In this document: in pieces, positions 53,684 through 62,323 of the stretch
How the letters are laid out: each line of letters starts with the position of its first letter
Numbering within the stretch: position 1 is the stretch's first letter
Origin: Lysinibacillus fusiformis
Lineage (GTDB): Bacteria; Bacillota; Bacilli; Bacillales_A; Planococcaceae
DNA: 64,000 bases
Assembly: GCF_003049525.1 (NCBI RefSeq)
Contig: NZ_PYWL01000011.1
Location: 58,487-122,486 of the forward strand
Direction of reading: 5' to 3'
Made by a program: the position numbers and the translations under genes
The notes under the pieces: model-generated
Seen by the model: the letters and a program-made list of their open reading frames with translations, nothing else
What the model was told of the DNA's origin: nothing
Database searches by the model: none

Positions 53684-54436
53684 ATGAAGCCACACAATTT
53701 CGAAAATAATTTACAGACTTATAATAATCCATCCGATTATGACGCTCTCTATGCCAACTATCAAGACGACCATCACTATATTCAACGCTATCTTGGTACG
53801 AAAAAAGACCCCATTATTGAATTAGCCTGTGGCACTGGCCGGATTGCTATTCCATTAGCTACTCATGGAATTCCTGTCTTTGGGATTGACCTTCATGAAG
53901 GGATGATTCAGCATGCTATCGAAAAAGCACAAAAACAAAATGTAGAAGTACAATTTATCGTACAAGATTGTACACAGCTACAACTGCCTATCACTACAAA
54001 ATTTATGTATATGACAGGCAATTCATTTCAACATTTTTTAACGAATGACAGTCAAAACGCCTTATTGCAATCTGTTAAAAAGCATTTACAGCCAGGTGGC
54101 GAGTTTCTCTTCGATACAAGAAATGCTATTTTAAATGAGCTTTCAGTCATTGATGAATATGAGGAACAAACGGTCACTAGCAATGGTAAACAACGAATCA
54201 CCTTCCATCGTGAGGAATATAACCCTGTCACGCAAATTTTAACGTGCCATGCCGTCCATCAACAAGGTGGAAAAACCTACGAGGATTCCATTTTACTGCG
54301 CTATACATACCCACTGGAAATGATGAGACTATTACAGCAAAATGGCTTTGAATTGATACACCTATATGGTACATGGCAGAAACATGAATATCATGCACAA
54401 AGTCCCTCTATGATTATTCATGTACGTTCACTATAG
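53684..54436 (+). CDS. class I SAM-dependent methyltransferase
   Basis: The 250-residue protein has the SAM-binding motif IIELACGTGRIAIPLATHGI and the acidic-ribose contact VFGIDLHEGMI, then QFIVQDCTQLQLP and LFDTRNAI. These fit the methyltransf_25 family. It is divergent from the kinase-like gene (83 bp apart), and the serine hydrolase gene follows on the same strand after 60 bp, so they may form one operon. Substrate unknown. Confidence 0.88.
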   Translation: MKPHNFENNLQTYNNPSDYDALYANYQDDHHYIQRYLGTKKDPIIELACGTGRIAIPLATHGIPVFGIDLHEGMIQHAIEKAQKQNVEVQFIVQDCTQLQLPITTKFMYMTGNSFQHFLTNDSQNALLQSVKKHLQPGGEFLFDTRNAILNELSVIDEYEEQTVTSNGKQRITFHREEYNPVTQILTCHAVHQQGGKTYEDSILLRYTYPLEMMRLLQQNGFELIHLYGTWQKHEYHAQSPSMIIHVRSL

Positions 54437-54496
54437 ATAAGAACATACATTCCTTCCTCATGTTATCATACAAGAAAAACTAGGAGTCTATATTAT

Positions 54497-55519
54497 ATGC
54501 TGACAATTTATGACCGTATGGTGCAGAAACAAATTACAGGGCTTAGTCTTGCTTTTATTAAACATGGAGAGATTCAAAGAACTGAGTGCCTTGGAGTGTT
54601 AGAAATTGGGTCAATGGATTATGTAAATGAGGAAACCATTTTTAATGCCTGTTCGATTAGTAAATTATTGACAAGCATTTTAGTGCTAAAGCTAGCAGAG
54701 CAAGGAAAAATCGACTTAGATGAGGATATTAATCGTAATCTTCTCTCTTGGAAGTTGCCAGAGAGTGAGTATACGCGGGCAAAAAAAGTGACAGTACGAA
54801 GCTTATTAAGTCATCAATCTGGTATTGTTGATCCAGCAGATAGCTTTTCTCCCCTACATTCTTTGGCTCAATGGCCATCAATGAAGGATTTATTACAAGG
54901 TGCAACGCCTTATTGTCAGAGTCCAATCGTAAGCACACTTGAACCCAATCAAAAATTTCATTATTCTGATGCAGGCTATTGCATCATTCAATTGCTAATT
55001 GAGGAAGTCACAAACACGCCCTTTTCTTCTCTCATGGACGACCTAATTTTTCAACCATTAGCTATGCATCACAGCTTTTTTTCATCTTCACTCCCAATAG
55101 CTCATACAGCAAGTGGGCATCATAAGGATGGTACTAGAACGATACCAAGCCACCCGTTGTATCCTTATTATGCAGCATGTGGCATTTGGACGACACCCTC
55201 GGATTTGGCTAAGTTGTTAATCGATATGATGCAAACATTTAAAGGAAAAGGAAAACTAGGTCTGACAGCTCCTACCATGCATGAACTCATGCATGCACAA
55301 GGTTGTAATGAATCTGTAGGGCTTGGCGTATTTCTTGATGGCCAAGGTGAACAAGTTGAAATTTCCACTTTAGGCTGGGGTGTTGGCTATCAGTGCATGC
55401 TAGTTGCTTACCCCTATTTAGAAAAAGGCTTTGTTGTAATGTCTAACACGGATTCAGGTGTCCATCAAATGCAAGGAATTATGGGTGATATTTACCGCTC
55501 CTTTGTCTTGTCGGTTTAA
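54497..55519 (+). CDS. serine hydrolase, beta-lactamase/AmpC-like family
   Basis: The 340-residue protein has the class C SxxK motif Ser53-Ile-Ser-Lys56 and the YxN-like motif YSDAGY (about 155). VRSLLSHQSGIVDP and PLAMHHSFF are usual in this family, and STLGWGVGYQC near the C-terminus replaces a canonical KTG. There is no signal peptide, so it is probably a cytosolic esterase or peptidase rather than a resistance beta-lactamase. AGGAG lies 11 bases before the start. Confidence 0.85.
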   Translation: MLTIYDRMVQKQITGLSLAFIKHGEIQRTECLGVLEIGSMDYVNEETIFNACSISKLLTSILVLKLAEQGKIDLDEDINRNLLSWKLPESEYTRAKKVTVRSLLSHQSGIVDPADSFSPLHSLAQWPSMKDLLQGATPYCQSPIVSTLEPNQKFHYSDAGYCIIQLLIEEVTNTPFSSLMDDLIFQPLAMHHSFFSSSLPIAHTASGHHKDGTRTIPSHPLYPYYAACGIWTTPSDLAKLLIDMMQTFKGKGKLGLTAPTMHELMHAQGCNESVGLGVFLDGQGEQVEISTLGWGVGYQCMLVAYPYLEKGFVVMSNTDSGVHQMQGIMGDIYRSFVLSV

Positions 55520-55572
55520 CGAAAGGTGAATGACTATATAAGATGTCTTACATTTATATAAATGATCCCATG

Positions 55573-55612
55573 AAAAAAAGGATAGATTTTCATCATCTAT
55601 CCTTTCCTTTTA
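55573..55612. terminator. terminator
   Basis: AAAAAGGATAGAT..ATCTATCCTTTCCTTTT: an 11-bp stem between the convergent serine hydrolase and dihydrofolate-reductase-like genes. Confidence 0.8.
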
Positions 55613-55624
55613 ATCCATAGTATC

Positions 55625-56155
55625 TTACGCTTCTTTCTTCACCTTGTAATGCATTTGAACCATTTGACCGTATCGCTTTATCTCAAGCAGTTTTAAATCT
55701 TCAAAAGGTCGGGGCTGTTTAAATAATGGAATACCTGCCCCTAATAAATGTGGGGTAATGGTGATGATCCATTCATCAACCAACTGCTCCTGTAAAAAAG
55801 CATCCAATATATCAGCACCACCGACCATCCAAATTTTTGTGCCTGGTTGTTGTGTTAAATTCTTAGTAAATGCCACCAAATCCCCTTGAACAAACTCCAC
55901 ATGCTCAACTTTTCCCGTTTGAGATTCGCTGAACACATAACATTTCTTATCAGGGTATGGGAATGTATCATTATGTTCCATGATATAATCATATGTTCGT
56001 TTTCCCATTATAACTGTATCAATTGTTTGATACATATCCGTATAGCCATTATCCCCTTCTCCCTCTGTTTCTTCCAGCCACTGTAAGTCACCATTTTCTT
56101 TCGCTATAAACCCATCTAAACTTATTCCGATAAATACCACTATTTCTCGTGACAT
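55625..56155 (-). CDS. dihydrofolate reductase family protein (RibD C-terminal-like)
   Basis: The 176-residue protein reads VFIGISLDGFIAKENGDLQW, VIMGKRTYDYI, KIWMVGGADILDAFLQEQLV, DEWIITITPHLLGAGIPLF: the RibD_C/DHFR-like fold with an NADPH-binding GGA motif. It may reduce a pteridine or other heterocycle; it is not the housekeeping folA. ATG 56155 follows GAGGAGCTG. It is divergent from a WYL-domain regulator 100 bp away that probably controls it. Confidence 0.87.
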   Translation of the reverse strand: MSREIVVFIGISLDGFIAKENGDLQWLEETEGEGDNGYTDMYQTIDTVIMGKRTYDYIMEHNDTFPYPDKKCYVFSESQTGKVEHVEFVQGDLVAFTKNLTQQPGTKIWMVGGADILDAFLQEQLVDEWIITITPHLLGAGIPLFKQPRPFEDLKLLEIKRYGQMVQMHYKVKKEA

Positions 56156-56255
56156 TATGTCAGCTCCTCTTCTTTTGAAAATCTTTTGTACAACGTCTAT
56201 ACTAAACATAAAACATGACAACTATTGACATGTTTAATTAAAAAGGTGAAAAAAT

Positions 56256-57200
56256 ATGTCCAAGGCTAAACGATTAATTGATATTTTGTTATTTGTCAGC
56301 GCTAAAAAGCAATTTACAGCCCAGGAAATTGCCGATGCCTTCAACATTTCGGTACGAACTGTACATCGCTATCTGTTAGATTTAAGTGATATGGGGCTAC
56401 CAATTTATGCGGAGCAAGGAAGAAATGGTGGATATACAGTGCTTTCAAGTACAATCCTTCCCCCTATTTTATTTACAGAGGAAGAAGCGGTCGCTATTTT
56501 CTTTGCGTTCCAATCGTTGCACTATTATCGTGATTTACCTTTTAATACGGAAATGAAGTCCGTGTCACAAAAACTATACGAATCCTTGCAGAAGGAGGCT
56601 CAAAAAAAGGTAGGTAGTTTGCAATCCTATATAGCCTTTTGGAACCCTAAACGCGCTATATCTACACCACTATTATCAGATGTATTAGAAGCGATTATTA
56701 ACCATTCACAATTAGACATTCAATATGAATCAAAATCAGGCATCACAACTAAGCATGTCCATCCCATTGGGGTGTATGCGCATGACGGCTTATGGTATAT
56801 GCCTGCCATTCATTTACAAACAGAAAAAACCCTTCTATTTCGAGTCGATCGCATTCATTCAATGCATGTAAGCGATAAAGGCTATGAGACAACTGTTCAT
56901 TTACAACAATGGCTAGAGAGTCCCCATGAACCTCAGCAGCCTATACGCTTACATGTTGAATTAACTAGAGAAGGTGTAAGACAGTGCAGAAGTGAGCCAA
57001 ACTTTGAGAAGGTATTGGTTACTAATAGCAATGGAACTGGCTATATCGATATGATGATTGATCAAGGAGAGATTCACTTTATTAGCTCCTTTTTTTATCG
57101 CCTAGGTCCGGATGCGATTGTCCAAGAGCCGCTTGAATTAATTCAGCTTTTGCGGAAACATGCGCAAACCATATTAGCGACATACCCTCTGGACAGCTAA
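56256..57200 (+). CDS. YafY-like HTH/WYL-domain transcriptional regulator
   Basis: Residues 1-60 are an HTH_11 domain (RLIDILLFVSAKKQFTAQEI, AFNISVRTVHRYLLDLSDMG). Residues about 140-310 contain the WYL domain (HPIGVYAHDGLWYMPAIHLQ, LLFRVDRIHSM) and the C-terminal WCX extension. WYL domains bind nucleic acid or small ligands. Likely controls the divergent DHFR-like gene. A separate ribosome site (AAAGGTG) precedes ATG. Confidence 0.9.
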   Translation: MSKAKRLIDILLFVSAKKQFTAQEIADAFNISVRTVHRYLLDLSDMGLPIYAEQGRNGGYTVLSSTILPPILFTEEEAVAIFFAFQSLHYYRDLPFNTEMKSVSQKLYESLQKEAQKKVGSLQSYIAFWNPKRAISTPLLSDVLEAIINHSQLDIQYESKSGITTKHVHPIGVYAHDGLWYMPAIHLQTEKTLLFRVDRIHSMHVSDKGYETTVHLQQWLESPHEPQQPIRLHVELTREGVRQCRSEPNFEKVLVTNSNGTGYIDMMIDQGEIHFISSFFYRLGPDAIVQEPLELIQLLRKHAQTILATYPLDS

Positions 57201-57294
57201 TTCCTATATGACGATTTTGTAAGATTCACGTAACCTTCATCGTTACTAATTTTTAGGAAATGTCTTTATACTTGGTTGTAAGGAGGAGATAACG

Positions 57295-58332
57295 TTGCAA
57301 CCAACCGACAACAACAAACGTATTGATACATTAGATTACTTAAGAGGATTTGCCTTACTTGGTATTATTTTAGTAAATATCCCTGCATTGATGTGGATTG
57401 CACCACCCCAATTAGCTAGTGATATTGCCTATAGTCAATTTCTTACACTTTTTATAGAAGGTAAATTTTTCATTATATTTTCATTTTTATTCGGGATCGG
57501 ATTTTATCTTTTTCTTTCCCGTGCAATGGCTAGAAACGATAGAGCCTATGTTTTATTTAGTCGCAGACTTCTGATCTTATTACTAATGGGTATTATTCAT
57601 TTCTTTTTTCAACCAGGAGAAGCTTTAACTGTCTATGCCATCTTTGGCTTTTTAGCTTTACCTTTTTATAAAGTGCGGAAAGAAATTAATTTGTTAATTG
57701 GGCTCATCCTATTAGCCCTTACAGCTTATTTTGGAATGAAAATCGTCATGCCCTTCCCACTAATTTTACTAGGTTTAGCTGCTGGCCAATATCGCCTATT
57801 TGAAAATATCCCACTACATGGAAAGAAAATTCTGCTAGCGACAATTGTCATGTTCCTTGTTAGCATAGGTAGCTGGTTGTATCAATGGCAGTATGTCCCT
57901 ACAGCCAATGTGAATATCGATCAATTATCCAAAATTCAGCTAGAAGAGCATATTACGAATATGGAGCAATTTGCGTTAATTGGATTACAGTTTAGTCCGT
58001 TTGTTTCAGCGTTTTACATGGGAGCCATTATCCTATGTCTACAAAGTGCACTATTCCAACAACTATTATCACCATTAAAGGCTTATGGACGCATGGCTTT
58101 AACGAATTATTTAGGGCAGACAGCACTCATTTTAATCATTGGTCATACATTCCAACTAATCGGGCAACTTCGATTCATCGAGTCACTATGGATTTGTCTA
58201 GGTATTTATGTTTTCCAATTGATTTGTAGTAAGCTCTGGCTACACTATTTCCGCTTCGGACCAATGGAGTGGCTGTGGCGAATGGGGACCTATTGGACAG
58301 TCCCTCCCCTAAGAAAAAGAAAAGATTCTTAG
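57295..58332 (+). CDS. DUF418 family membrane protein
   Basis: The 345-residue protein begins TTG with AAGGAGGAG six bases upstream. RIDTLDYLRGFALLGIILVN is the hallmark heparan-alpha-glucosaminide acetyltransferase/DUF418 opening. About eight membrane segments follow, and the C-terminal DUF418 box is GRMALTNYLGQTALILIIGH, FGPMEWLWRMGTYWT. B. subtilis relatives (YeiB/YxaH-like) are of unknown function; transport or transacylation is suspected for the superfamily. It follows the WYL gene but has its own promoter-sized gap. Confidence 0.87.
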   Translation: MQPTDNNKRIDTLDYLRGFALLGIILVNIPALMWIAPPQLASDIAYSQFLTLFIEGKFFIIFSFLFGIGFYLFLSRAMARNDRAYVLFSRRLLILLLMGIIHFFFQPGEALTVYAIFGFLALPFYKVRKEINLLIGLILLALTAYFGMKIVMPFPLILLGLAAGQYRLFENIPLHGKKILLATIVMFLVSIGSWLYQWQYVPTANVNIDQLSKIQLEEHITNMEQFALIGLQFSPFVSAFYMGAIILCLQSALFQQLLSPLKAYGRMALTNYLGQTALILIIGHTFQLIGQLRFIESLWICLGIYVFQLICSKLWLHYFRFGPMEWLWRMGTYWTVPPLRKRKDS

Positions 58333-58346
58333 CCAAGGATATATAC

Positions 58347-58477
58347 CTATCAACCTAAAGTGAAACGTCATATATTGGTAATGTACCCTACTCGCTTTCC
58401 ATCTTTGCTCATATCTTCAGCAAGATACACATCCCCATTTTATTTGGTCACTTATTTTTCAATAAGTGACCTTTTTT
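58347..58477 (+). ncRNA. candidate small RNA family, copy 4 (divergent)
   Basis: CTATCAA (58347), 15 bp, CATATATTGGTAATGT (58369), a hairpin (ATCTTTGCT..AGCAAGAT, 58402-58427), an unpaired ACACATCCCCATTTTATTT, and the terminator GGTCACTTATT..AATAAGTGACC plus T6 (58446-58477). It has the same order of elements as the other three copies with lower sequence identity. Confidence 0.5.
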
Positions 58478-58564
58478 GGCTGCTATTCACCTTTGTTGCT
58501 CTGCACCTGTCTCTTACAGCATGCATACTATGTAAGTAATACCCTTTTTTGCAGGGAGGATTTT

Positions 58565-58810
58565 ATGAAAACTAACAAAGGCTATCGGAGTAGTGAAGGA
58601 ACTGAATCAGTGAGTCAAGCAGCTAAGCTGGCTGTTATTGCGGGAGCCATCACAACACTAGGTGATGCACTAGCGACCATTGCAGCAGGTCTTGCTTTGG
58701 AAGATGAGTTAAAGGAAAACGAAAGTAAAAATAATGATATTGATAAACTGCAAAAACAAATTGACGATTTAAATTATGAAATGAAGCAATTAAAAAAAAT
58801 GTTCCGATAG
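58565..58810 (+). CDS. 81-aa hypothetical protein with hydrophobic patch and coiled coil
   Basis: ATG 58565 follows GGGAGG by five bases. A Ser/Glu-rich start (NKGYRSSEGTESVSQA) is followed by a hydrophobic, Gly/Ala-rich helix (AAKLAVIAGAITTLGDALAT, IAAGLALE) and a heptad-rich tail (IDKLQKQIDDLNYEMKQLKK). Likely a small membrane-associated coiled-coil protein. Family not recognised. A strong terminator follows. Confidence 0.65.
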   Translation: MKTNKGYRSSEGTESVSQAAKLAVIAGAITTLGDALATIAAGLALEDELKENESKNNDIDKLQKQIDDLNYEMKQLKKMFR

Positions 58811-58826
58811 TGGTGGCAATGGACGA

Positions 58827-58863
58827 AAAAAGACGACAATATTCAACTGATATTGTCGTCTTT
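58827..58863 (+). terminator. terminator
   Basis: AAAGACGACAATAT..ATATTGTCGTCTTT: a 14-bp perfect stem with T-run, 17 bp after the 81-aa gene. Confidence 0.88.
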
Positions 58864-59001
58864 AAATTGTACAATGATAAAGTTAAGCAAGTGAATGTCA
58901 CTACTGGTGGACACTTTCCGCAAACGGGACCGCCCTTCGTTCCAATCATCCTCGTAAAAATAAACGTTTAAGGTGATCAACGATATTAACGAAGCATCAA
59001 A

Positions 59002-59394
59002 TTATTTAGCCGCCCAAATTTCAAGCTCTATTTTAATTTCTGGTAAACCTAGTGCCGATACGTAGGCTATGGTCATGGATGGATAGGATTCTCCAAACAT
59101 ACATTCCCATTGCTCATAGAAATGATCCCAATCTATTTCCTCCGTAGCCCAAATATTGACCTTTACAATGTGAGTGGCATCCATTCCCTCTGAAGCTAAA
59201 ATTGTTTCAATATGTTGAAAGGTATTTATAATTTGTTCCCATAATGTCTGTGGTAATTGATCATCTTGGCCCAAACCAATTTGACCTGAAAAAGCATACA
59301 TTGTCGCATCTTTTGGAATAATTGTGACATGACTATATTTCCCGACAGGTTTAGGTGCCTGCATTGGATTTTTACGCACTAGTTTTGATTTCAT
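59002..59394 (-). CDS. RidA family protein
   Basis: The 130-residue protein has the YjgF/RidA fold: PVGKYSHVTIIPKDATMYAF, SGQIGLGQDDQLP, QIINTFQHIETILASEGMDA, IVKVNIWATEEIDWDHF and a terminal LPEIKIELEIWA. Classic RidA deaminates reactive enamine/imine intermediates using an Arg near the C-terminus; that Arg is not evident here (the segment reads SALGLPEIKIELE), so it may belong to a non-deaminase subgroup. AAAGGAG precedes the start. Confidence 0.85.
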   Translation of the reverse strand: MKSKLVRKNPMQAPKPVGKYSHVTIIPKDATMYAFSGQIGLGQDDQLPQTLWEQIINTFQHIETILASEGMDATHIVKVNIWATEEIDWDHFYEQWECMFGESYPSMTIAYVSALGLPEIKIELEIWAAK

Positions 59395-59643
59395 GTTGAA
59401 TCTCCTTTAGGTTTTTTGTTTTTTTCTAAAAAAGGACAGACTTATCCCTTAATCAACTATTCTAGAAAAAAACAGCTGTGGAGAATCCAATGCCCATGCT
59501 TAAAAAACGTATAGATCTTTTTTTCATAAGCCTTCTCCCCCTCTACCTAAAGTTATTTCCATGTTACCATTTCTATCCGTATATTTTCAATTTATAACTG
59601 AAACTATTCAGGAGTTTCTTTTTATGATCTTTCAGGCAATTAA
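59395..59643. other. promoter region of ridA and featureless AT-rich sequence
   Basis: Contains the RidA ribosome site and probably its promoter. Otherwise I see no frame with a ribosome site and no strong hairpin. Confidence 0.35.
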
Positions 59644-59754
59644 CTATTTAACGATAGCGAACCTAACATATAATTAATAGTGTAAAGCTAAATTAGCCTT
59701 ACACCTCCGAATTGTTACTAGGGTTACTCCATCCCAAGTGACCCTTCCTTTTTT
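59644..59754 (+). ncRNA. candidate small RNA family, copy 3
   Basis: CTATTTA (59644), 16 bp, CATATAA (59667), hairpin GTGTAAAGCTAA..TTAGCCTTACAC (59680-59704), unpaired CTCCGAATTGTTACTA, and terminator GGGTTACT..AAGTGACCC (59721-59754). Its middle is almost identical to copy 1 (CTCC-GAATTGTTACT) and its first hairpin to copy 2. Confidence 0.6.
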
Positions 59755-59762
59755 CATAATTA

Positions 59763-59800
59763 AAACTAGGTGCTCTCTTTTTGGAGTACCTAGTTTTTGT
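59763..59800. terminator. hairpin terminator
   Basis: AAAACTAGGTGCTCTC..GGAGTACCTAGTTTTT: a stem of about 13 bp with one mismatch, nine bases after small-RNA copy 3, pointing either way. Confidence 0.65.
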
Positions 59801-60017
59801 TAATATGCGTGTTCATCCATAGAATATCATGTCAACCTCTACAATTTTTCAACAAACTACCTTTAAGTGCGGTATGCATAGTTACCATGTTAGTACTAAA
59901 TAAAAACGGAGAGCGATTCTCTATGTACAGCCATAATAATCTTTTCTCTTTTTACAGTTACATGGTATATAATTTACAAAATAAGTAAATGATGTGTTTT
60001 GTAAGGGGGAAATCGCT

Positions 60018-60065
60018 ATGAACACTAATGTGACTAAACCCTTTATTCCATCCCCTAGTTCATAG
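60018..60065 (+). CDS. 15-codon peptide frame inside an inverted repeat
   Basis: ATG follows AAGGGGGAAATCGCT, a very strong ribosome site, and encodes MNTNVTKPFIPSPSS then TAG. A perfect 13-bp inverted repeat (AATCGCTATGAAC 60011-60023 with GTTCATAGCGATT 60058-60070) places the start codon in a stem and the stop in the other arm. A GGTATATAAT promoter lies at 59963-59972 and a terminator at 60087-60114, so this is a self-contained transcription unit. The function and even translation are uncertain. Confidence 0.4.
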   Translation: MNTNVTKPFIPSPSS

Positions 60066-60086
60066 CGATTACCATTCTTAAAAAAT

Positions 60087-60114
60087 ACAGGTCTCCTTAG
60101 AGTACCTGTTTTTT
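60087..60114 (+). terminator. terminator of the short transcription unit
   Basis: ACAGGTCTC..GAGTACCTGTTTTTT: a 6-8 bp stem with T-run, 22 bp after the short frame. Confidence 0.6.
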
Positions 60115-60165
60115 GTTATAGTTTTTAGGACAATACCCTTTACTACATGTTGACAAGCATAACTA

Positions 60166-60202
60166 AAGGACTTGCAGTGATTTCGACTTCAAGTCCCTTG
60201 AT
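60166..60202 (-). terminator. terminator of the 56-aa gene
   Basis: On the minus strand AAGGGACTTGAAG..TGCAAGTCCTTT: a stem GGACTTG/CAAGTCC followed by T's, ten bases past the stop at 60212. Confidence 0.55.
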
Positions 60203-60211
60203 AGTATCTTG

Positions 60212-60382
60212 TTATTTTTTTATACTTTCTTTAATTTCTTCTAATAATTTTGTTTGTCTTTTAAGTTGCTTAGTCGTACTAATAGCAAACCAAATGATAA
60301 AAACAATCGGAATTATGTAAAACAACAGTCCTAAAATTGAAAATAAACTAAAAATAATATCTCCACTATTATATTTATTCAA
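60212..60382 (-). CDS. 56-aa single-pass membrane protein
   Basis: A TTG start follows GGGGGATTTTTGGTT. The peptide has a long hydrophobic segment (IIFSLFSILGLLFYIIPIVF, IIWFAI, residues 9-35) and a basic, amphipathic C-terminal helix (TKQLKRQTKLLEEIKESIKK). This layout is common in small regulatory or stress membrane proteins of Firmicutes. A terminator follows. Not a recognised family. Confidence 0.6.
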   Translation of the reverse strand: MNKYNSGDIIFSLFSILGLLFYIIPIVFIIWFAISTTKQLKRQTKLLEEIKESIKK

Positions 60383-60541
60383 AACCAAAAATCCCCCTAT
60401 CTTTTCTATCTATAAAGAAAAGCTTAGCATACTCGAGCTGGATTTGGCATAAAAATGGAAAAATCAATGTCATATAACTATTACTCAATACAGGCTACTC
60501 ACTTTTCCCATAAGAAGCGAGTAGCCCTCTACTACAAAGAA

Positions 60542-61081
60542 TTAGCCTGAAATAAGACGTTTTTCTTTTATTGCTCCCACTTGACCGAGAATTAAGGCAC
60601 CGAACATTTGTATAATCGTCTTCACAATAATTTGTCCTAAAATAGCGGCTGGTACTGCTTCCCAAGGTAATATATTGGCTCCAAGTGGACTCAAACCAAT
60701 GACAACGAAAATTGCGGAATCTAGAAACCCTCCAACGATTCCACTGTATAACACTCGCCAAGCCATTGGTAATTTCAGTCGAGTATAGATTTCAGTATCA
60801 GCTGTTTCAGCGACAACAAATGAGACAGCCGATGCTACCACAATTAAAAGTGTATCCCCCAGTATGAATGACACGACTGCTGATAAAATTAAAGCTGCAC
60901 TAATAAATATATACGTCTTTGCTCGTCCATATTTATTTTGCACAAGGTCGCGAAAAATAAAGGTCGCCCCAATTAAAAGCGTCCCCATGGGAACAATAAA
61001 CATCCCAAACTGCAATGGCGCAAATGCCGCCGTTACTACATTAGCGATGACAATCGATAATAAGTAAAATAAAATTCTCAA
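60542..61081 (-). CDS. VUT-family transporter, probable queuosine-precursor importer
   Basis: The 179-residue membrane protein has about six hydrophobic segments and the VUT (YhhQ/QueT-like, ECF-type) signatures GTLLIGATFIFRDLVQNKYG, VVAETADTEIYTRLK and YSGIVGGFLDSAIFVVIGLS. The family imports queuine or preQ precursors. The start is TTG with GGAGGAG four bases upstream. Being the last gene behind queC-queD-queE, and so downstream of the preQ1 riboswitch, supports a role in preQ0/preQ1 salvage. Confidence 0.87.
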   Translation of the reverse strand: MRILFYLLSIVIANVVTAAFAPLQFGMFIVPMGTLLIGATFIFRDLVQNKYGRAKTYIFISAALILSAVVSFILGDTLLIVVASAVSFVVAETADTEIYTRLKLPMAWRVLYSGIVGGFLDSAIFVVIGLSPLGANILPWEAVPAAILGQIIVKTIIQMFGALILGQVGAIKEKRLISG

Positions 61082-61126
61082 CCTACTACTCCTCCAATAA
61101 ATGTATAGACATTTTGTAATGGCACA

Positions 61127-61855
61127 CTATACACCTCTTTTATTTCCCCATACAAGGGCATGTAGCTGTGGCAATACTTTGACATCTTTTAATTCATCAT
61201 CTTTCATCACTCTACCAATCAATGCATGATATTTTTCTAATAAATCGTTTATTAATCGTGAATTGTCAATCGTTGTGAGATCATCATTTCCAACTTGCAG
61301 ATAAAAAGGAATCCTTGGAAATCGATGATGAATTTGTTTGGCAAAATCATAATCCTCTTGATTAAAAACGACTATTTTGAGTGAAATATTGTGATTCCTA
61401 TTTCCCCTTTTAAGTTTGTCTAAAATATCAGCGAGCACCGAATGGTCAATGGTCATTCCTGAACTAGGTGGCTTTGGTGAAATTGTCAATTCATCAATGT
61501 CATACATCCAGTTTTGCCACCTACTGCCCTGTGTTTCCACTCCGATCTTTATGCCGTTTTCTTTTAAAATGGCAATAAGCGCTTCTAAATTGGGATAAAG
61601 GGCTGGATTGCCACCTGAAATCGTAACAAATGAAAAGCCATGCCCTCCAAGGCGCTTCAACTCAGACCAAATCTCTCCCGCTGTCATTTGAACGATAAGA
61701 TGTTTTCCGCTCCCGTCCCAAGTAAATGCAGAATCACACCAAGAACAGGAATAATCACAGCCCGCCGTTCTTACAAACATGGTCTTTTGGCCAACTACCA
61801 TTCCCTCACCTTGAATTGTAGGTCCAAAAATCTCGATAACAGGTACCTTACTCAA
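61127..61855 (-). CDS. queE: 7-carboxy-7-deazaguanine synthase
   Basis: The 242-residue radical SAM enzyme has the cluster CDYSCSWC (CxxxCxxC) in VRTAGCDYSCSWCDSAFTWD, then FVTISGGNPALY and LTISPKPPSSGM. It converts 6-carboxytetrahydropterin to 7-carboxy-7-deazaguanine in preQ0/queuosine synthesis. The frame is open 16 codons upstream, but B. subtilis QueE begins at the equivalent of SKVPVIEIFGPTIQGEG, so I place the start at TTG 61855, overlapping the queD stop by eight bases (translational coupling). Confidence 0.92.
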   Translation of the reverse strand: MSKVPVIEIFGPTIQGEGMVVGQKTMFVRTAGCDYSCSWCDSAFTWDGSGKHLIVQMTAGEIWSELKRLGGHGFSFVTISGGNPALYPNLEALIAILKENGIKIGVETQGSRWQNWMYDIDELTISPKPPSSGMTIDHSVLADILDKLKRGNRNHNISLKIVVFNQEDYDFAKQIHHRFPRIPFYLQVGNDDLTTIDNSRLINDLLEKYHALIGRVMKDDELKDVKVLPQLHALVWGNKRGV

Positions 61856-62321
61856 CCTCCATCCACTCCCGTCTTGCTTCTGCATAACTTGTCGGAGTTT
61901 CATAAAGCCTGATAAACTCTACGCACGCACCGTTTTCTCTTTGTTCTTCATGCAAGGCCTCTACCAATTTTTCGTATATCCAAACAACGATATTTTCTGC
62001 TGTCGTATTCATAGGTGGAAGCGTTTCGTTTAAATAACGATGATCCAAATGAATGTCGATTTTTTGTTTCCATATTTTTTTGATATCGCCAAAATCAATC
62101 ATCAAGCCACGTTCATCTGTATATCCGCTCAGTCCCAATACGACACGATACGTATGACCGTGTAAATTTTTACATTTCCCCTCATATTGATGTAAATGAT
62201 GAGCAGCATCGAAGGTAAATTCTTTACTTACAAGCACACGCTTAGCATGATAGTTCAATTGATTGCTTTGAATATCTTCACCCATTTTTTGGAGCTTATC
62301 GACAATTTTAAAATCTAACAT
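61848..62321 (-). CDS. queD: 6-carboxytetrahydropterin synthase
   Basis: The 157-residue protein belongs to the PTPS/QueD family: VSKEFTFDAAHHLHQYEGKC, NLHGHTYRVVLGLSG (zinc His residues), GLMIDFGDIKKIWKQKIDIH, LDHRYLN and TTAENIVVWIYEKL. It turns dihydroneopterin triphosphate into 6-carboxytetrahydropterin. AAGGAG precedes ATG. The queC stop lies two bases upstream. Confidence 0.94.
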   Translation of the reverse strand: MLDFKIVDKLQKMGEDIQSNQLNYHAKRVLVSKEFTFDAAHHLHQYEGKCKNLHGHTYRVVLGLSGYTDERGLMIDFGDIKKIWKQKIDIHLDHRYLNETLPPMNTTAENIVVWIYEKLVEALHEEQRENGACVEFIRLYETPTSYAEARREWMEVE

Positions 62322-62323
62322 GC

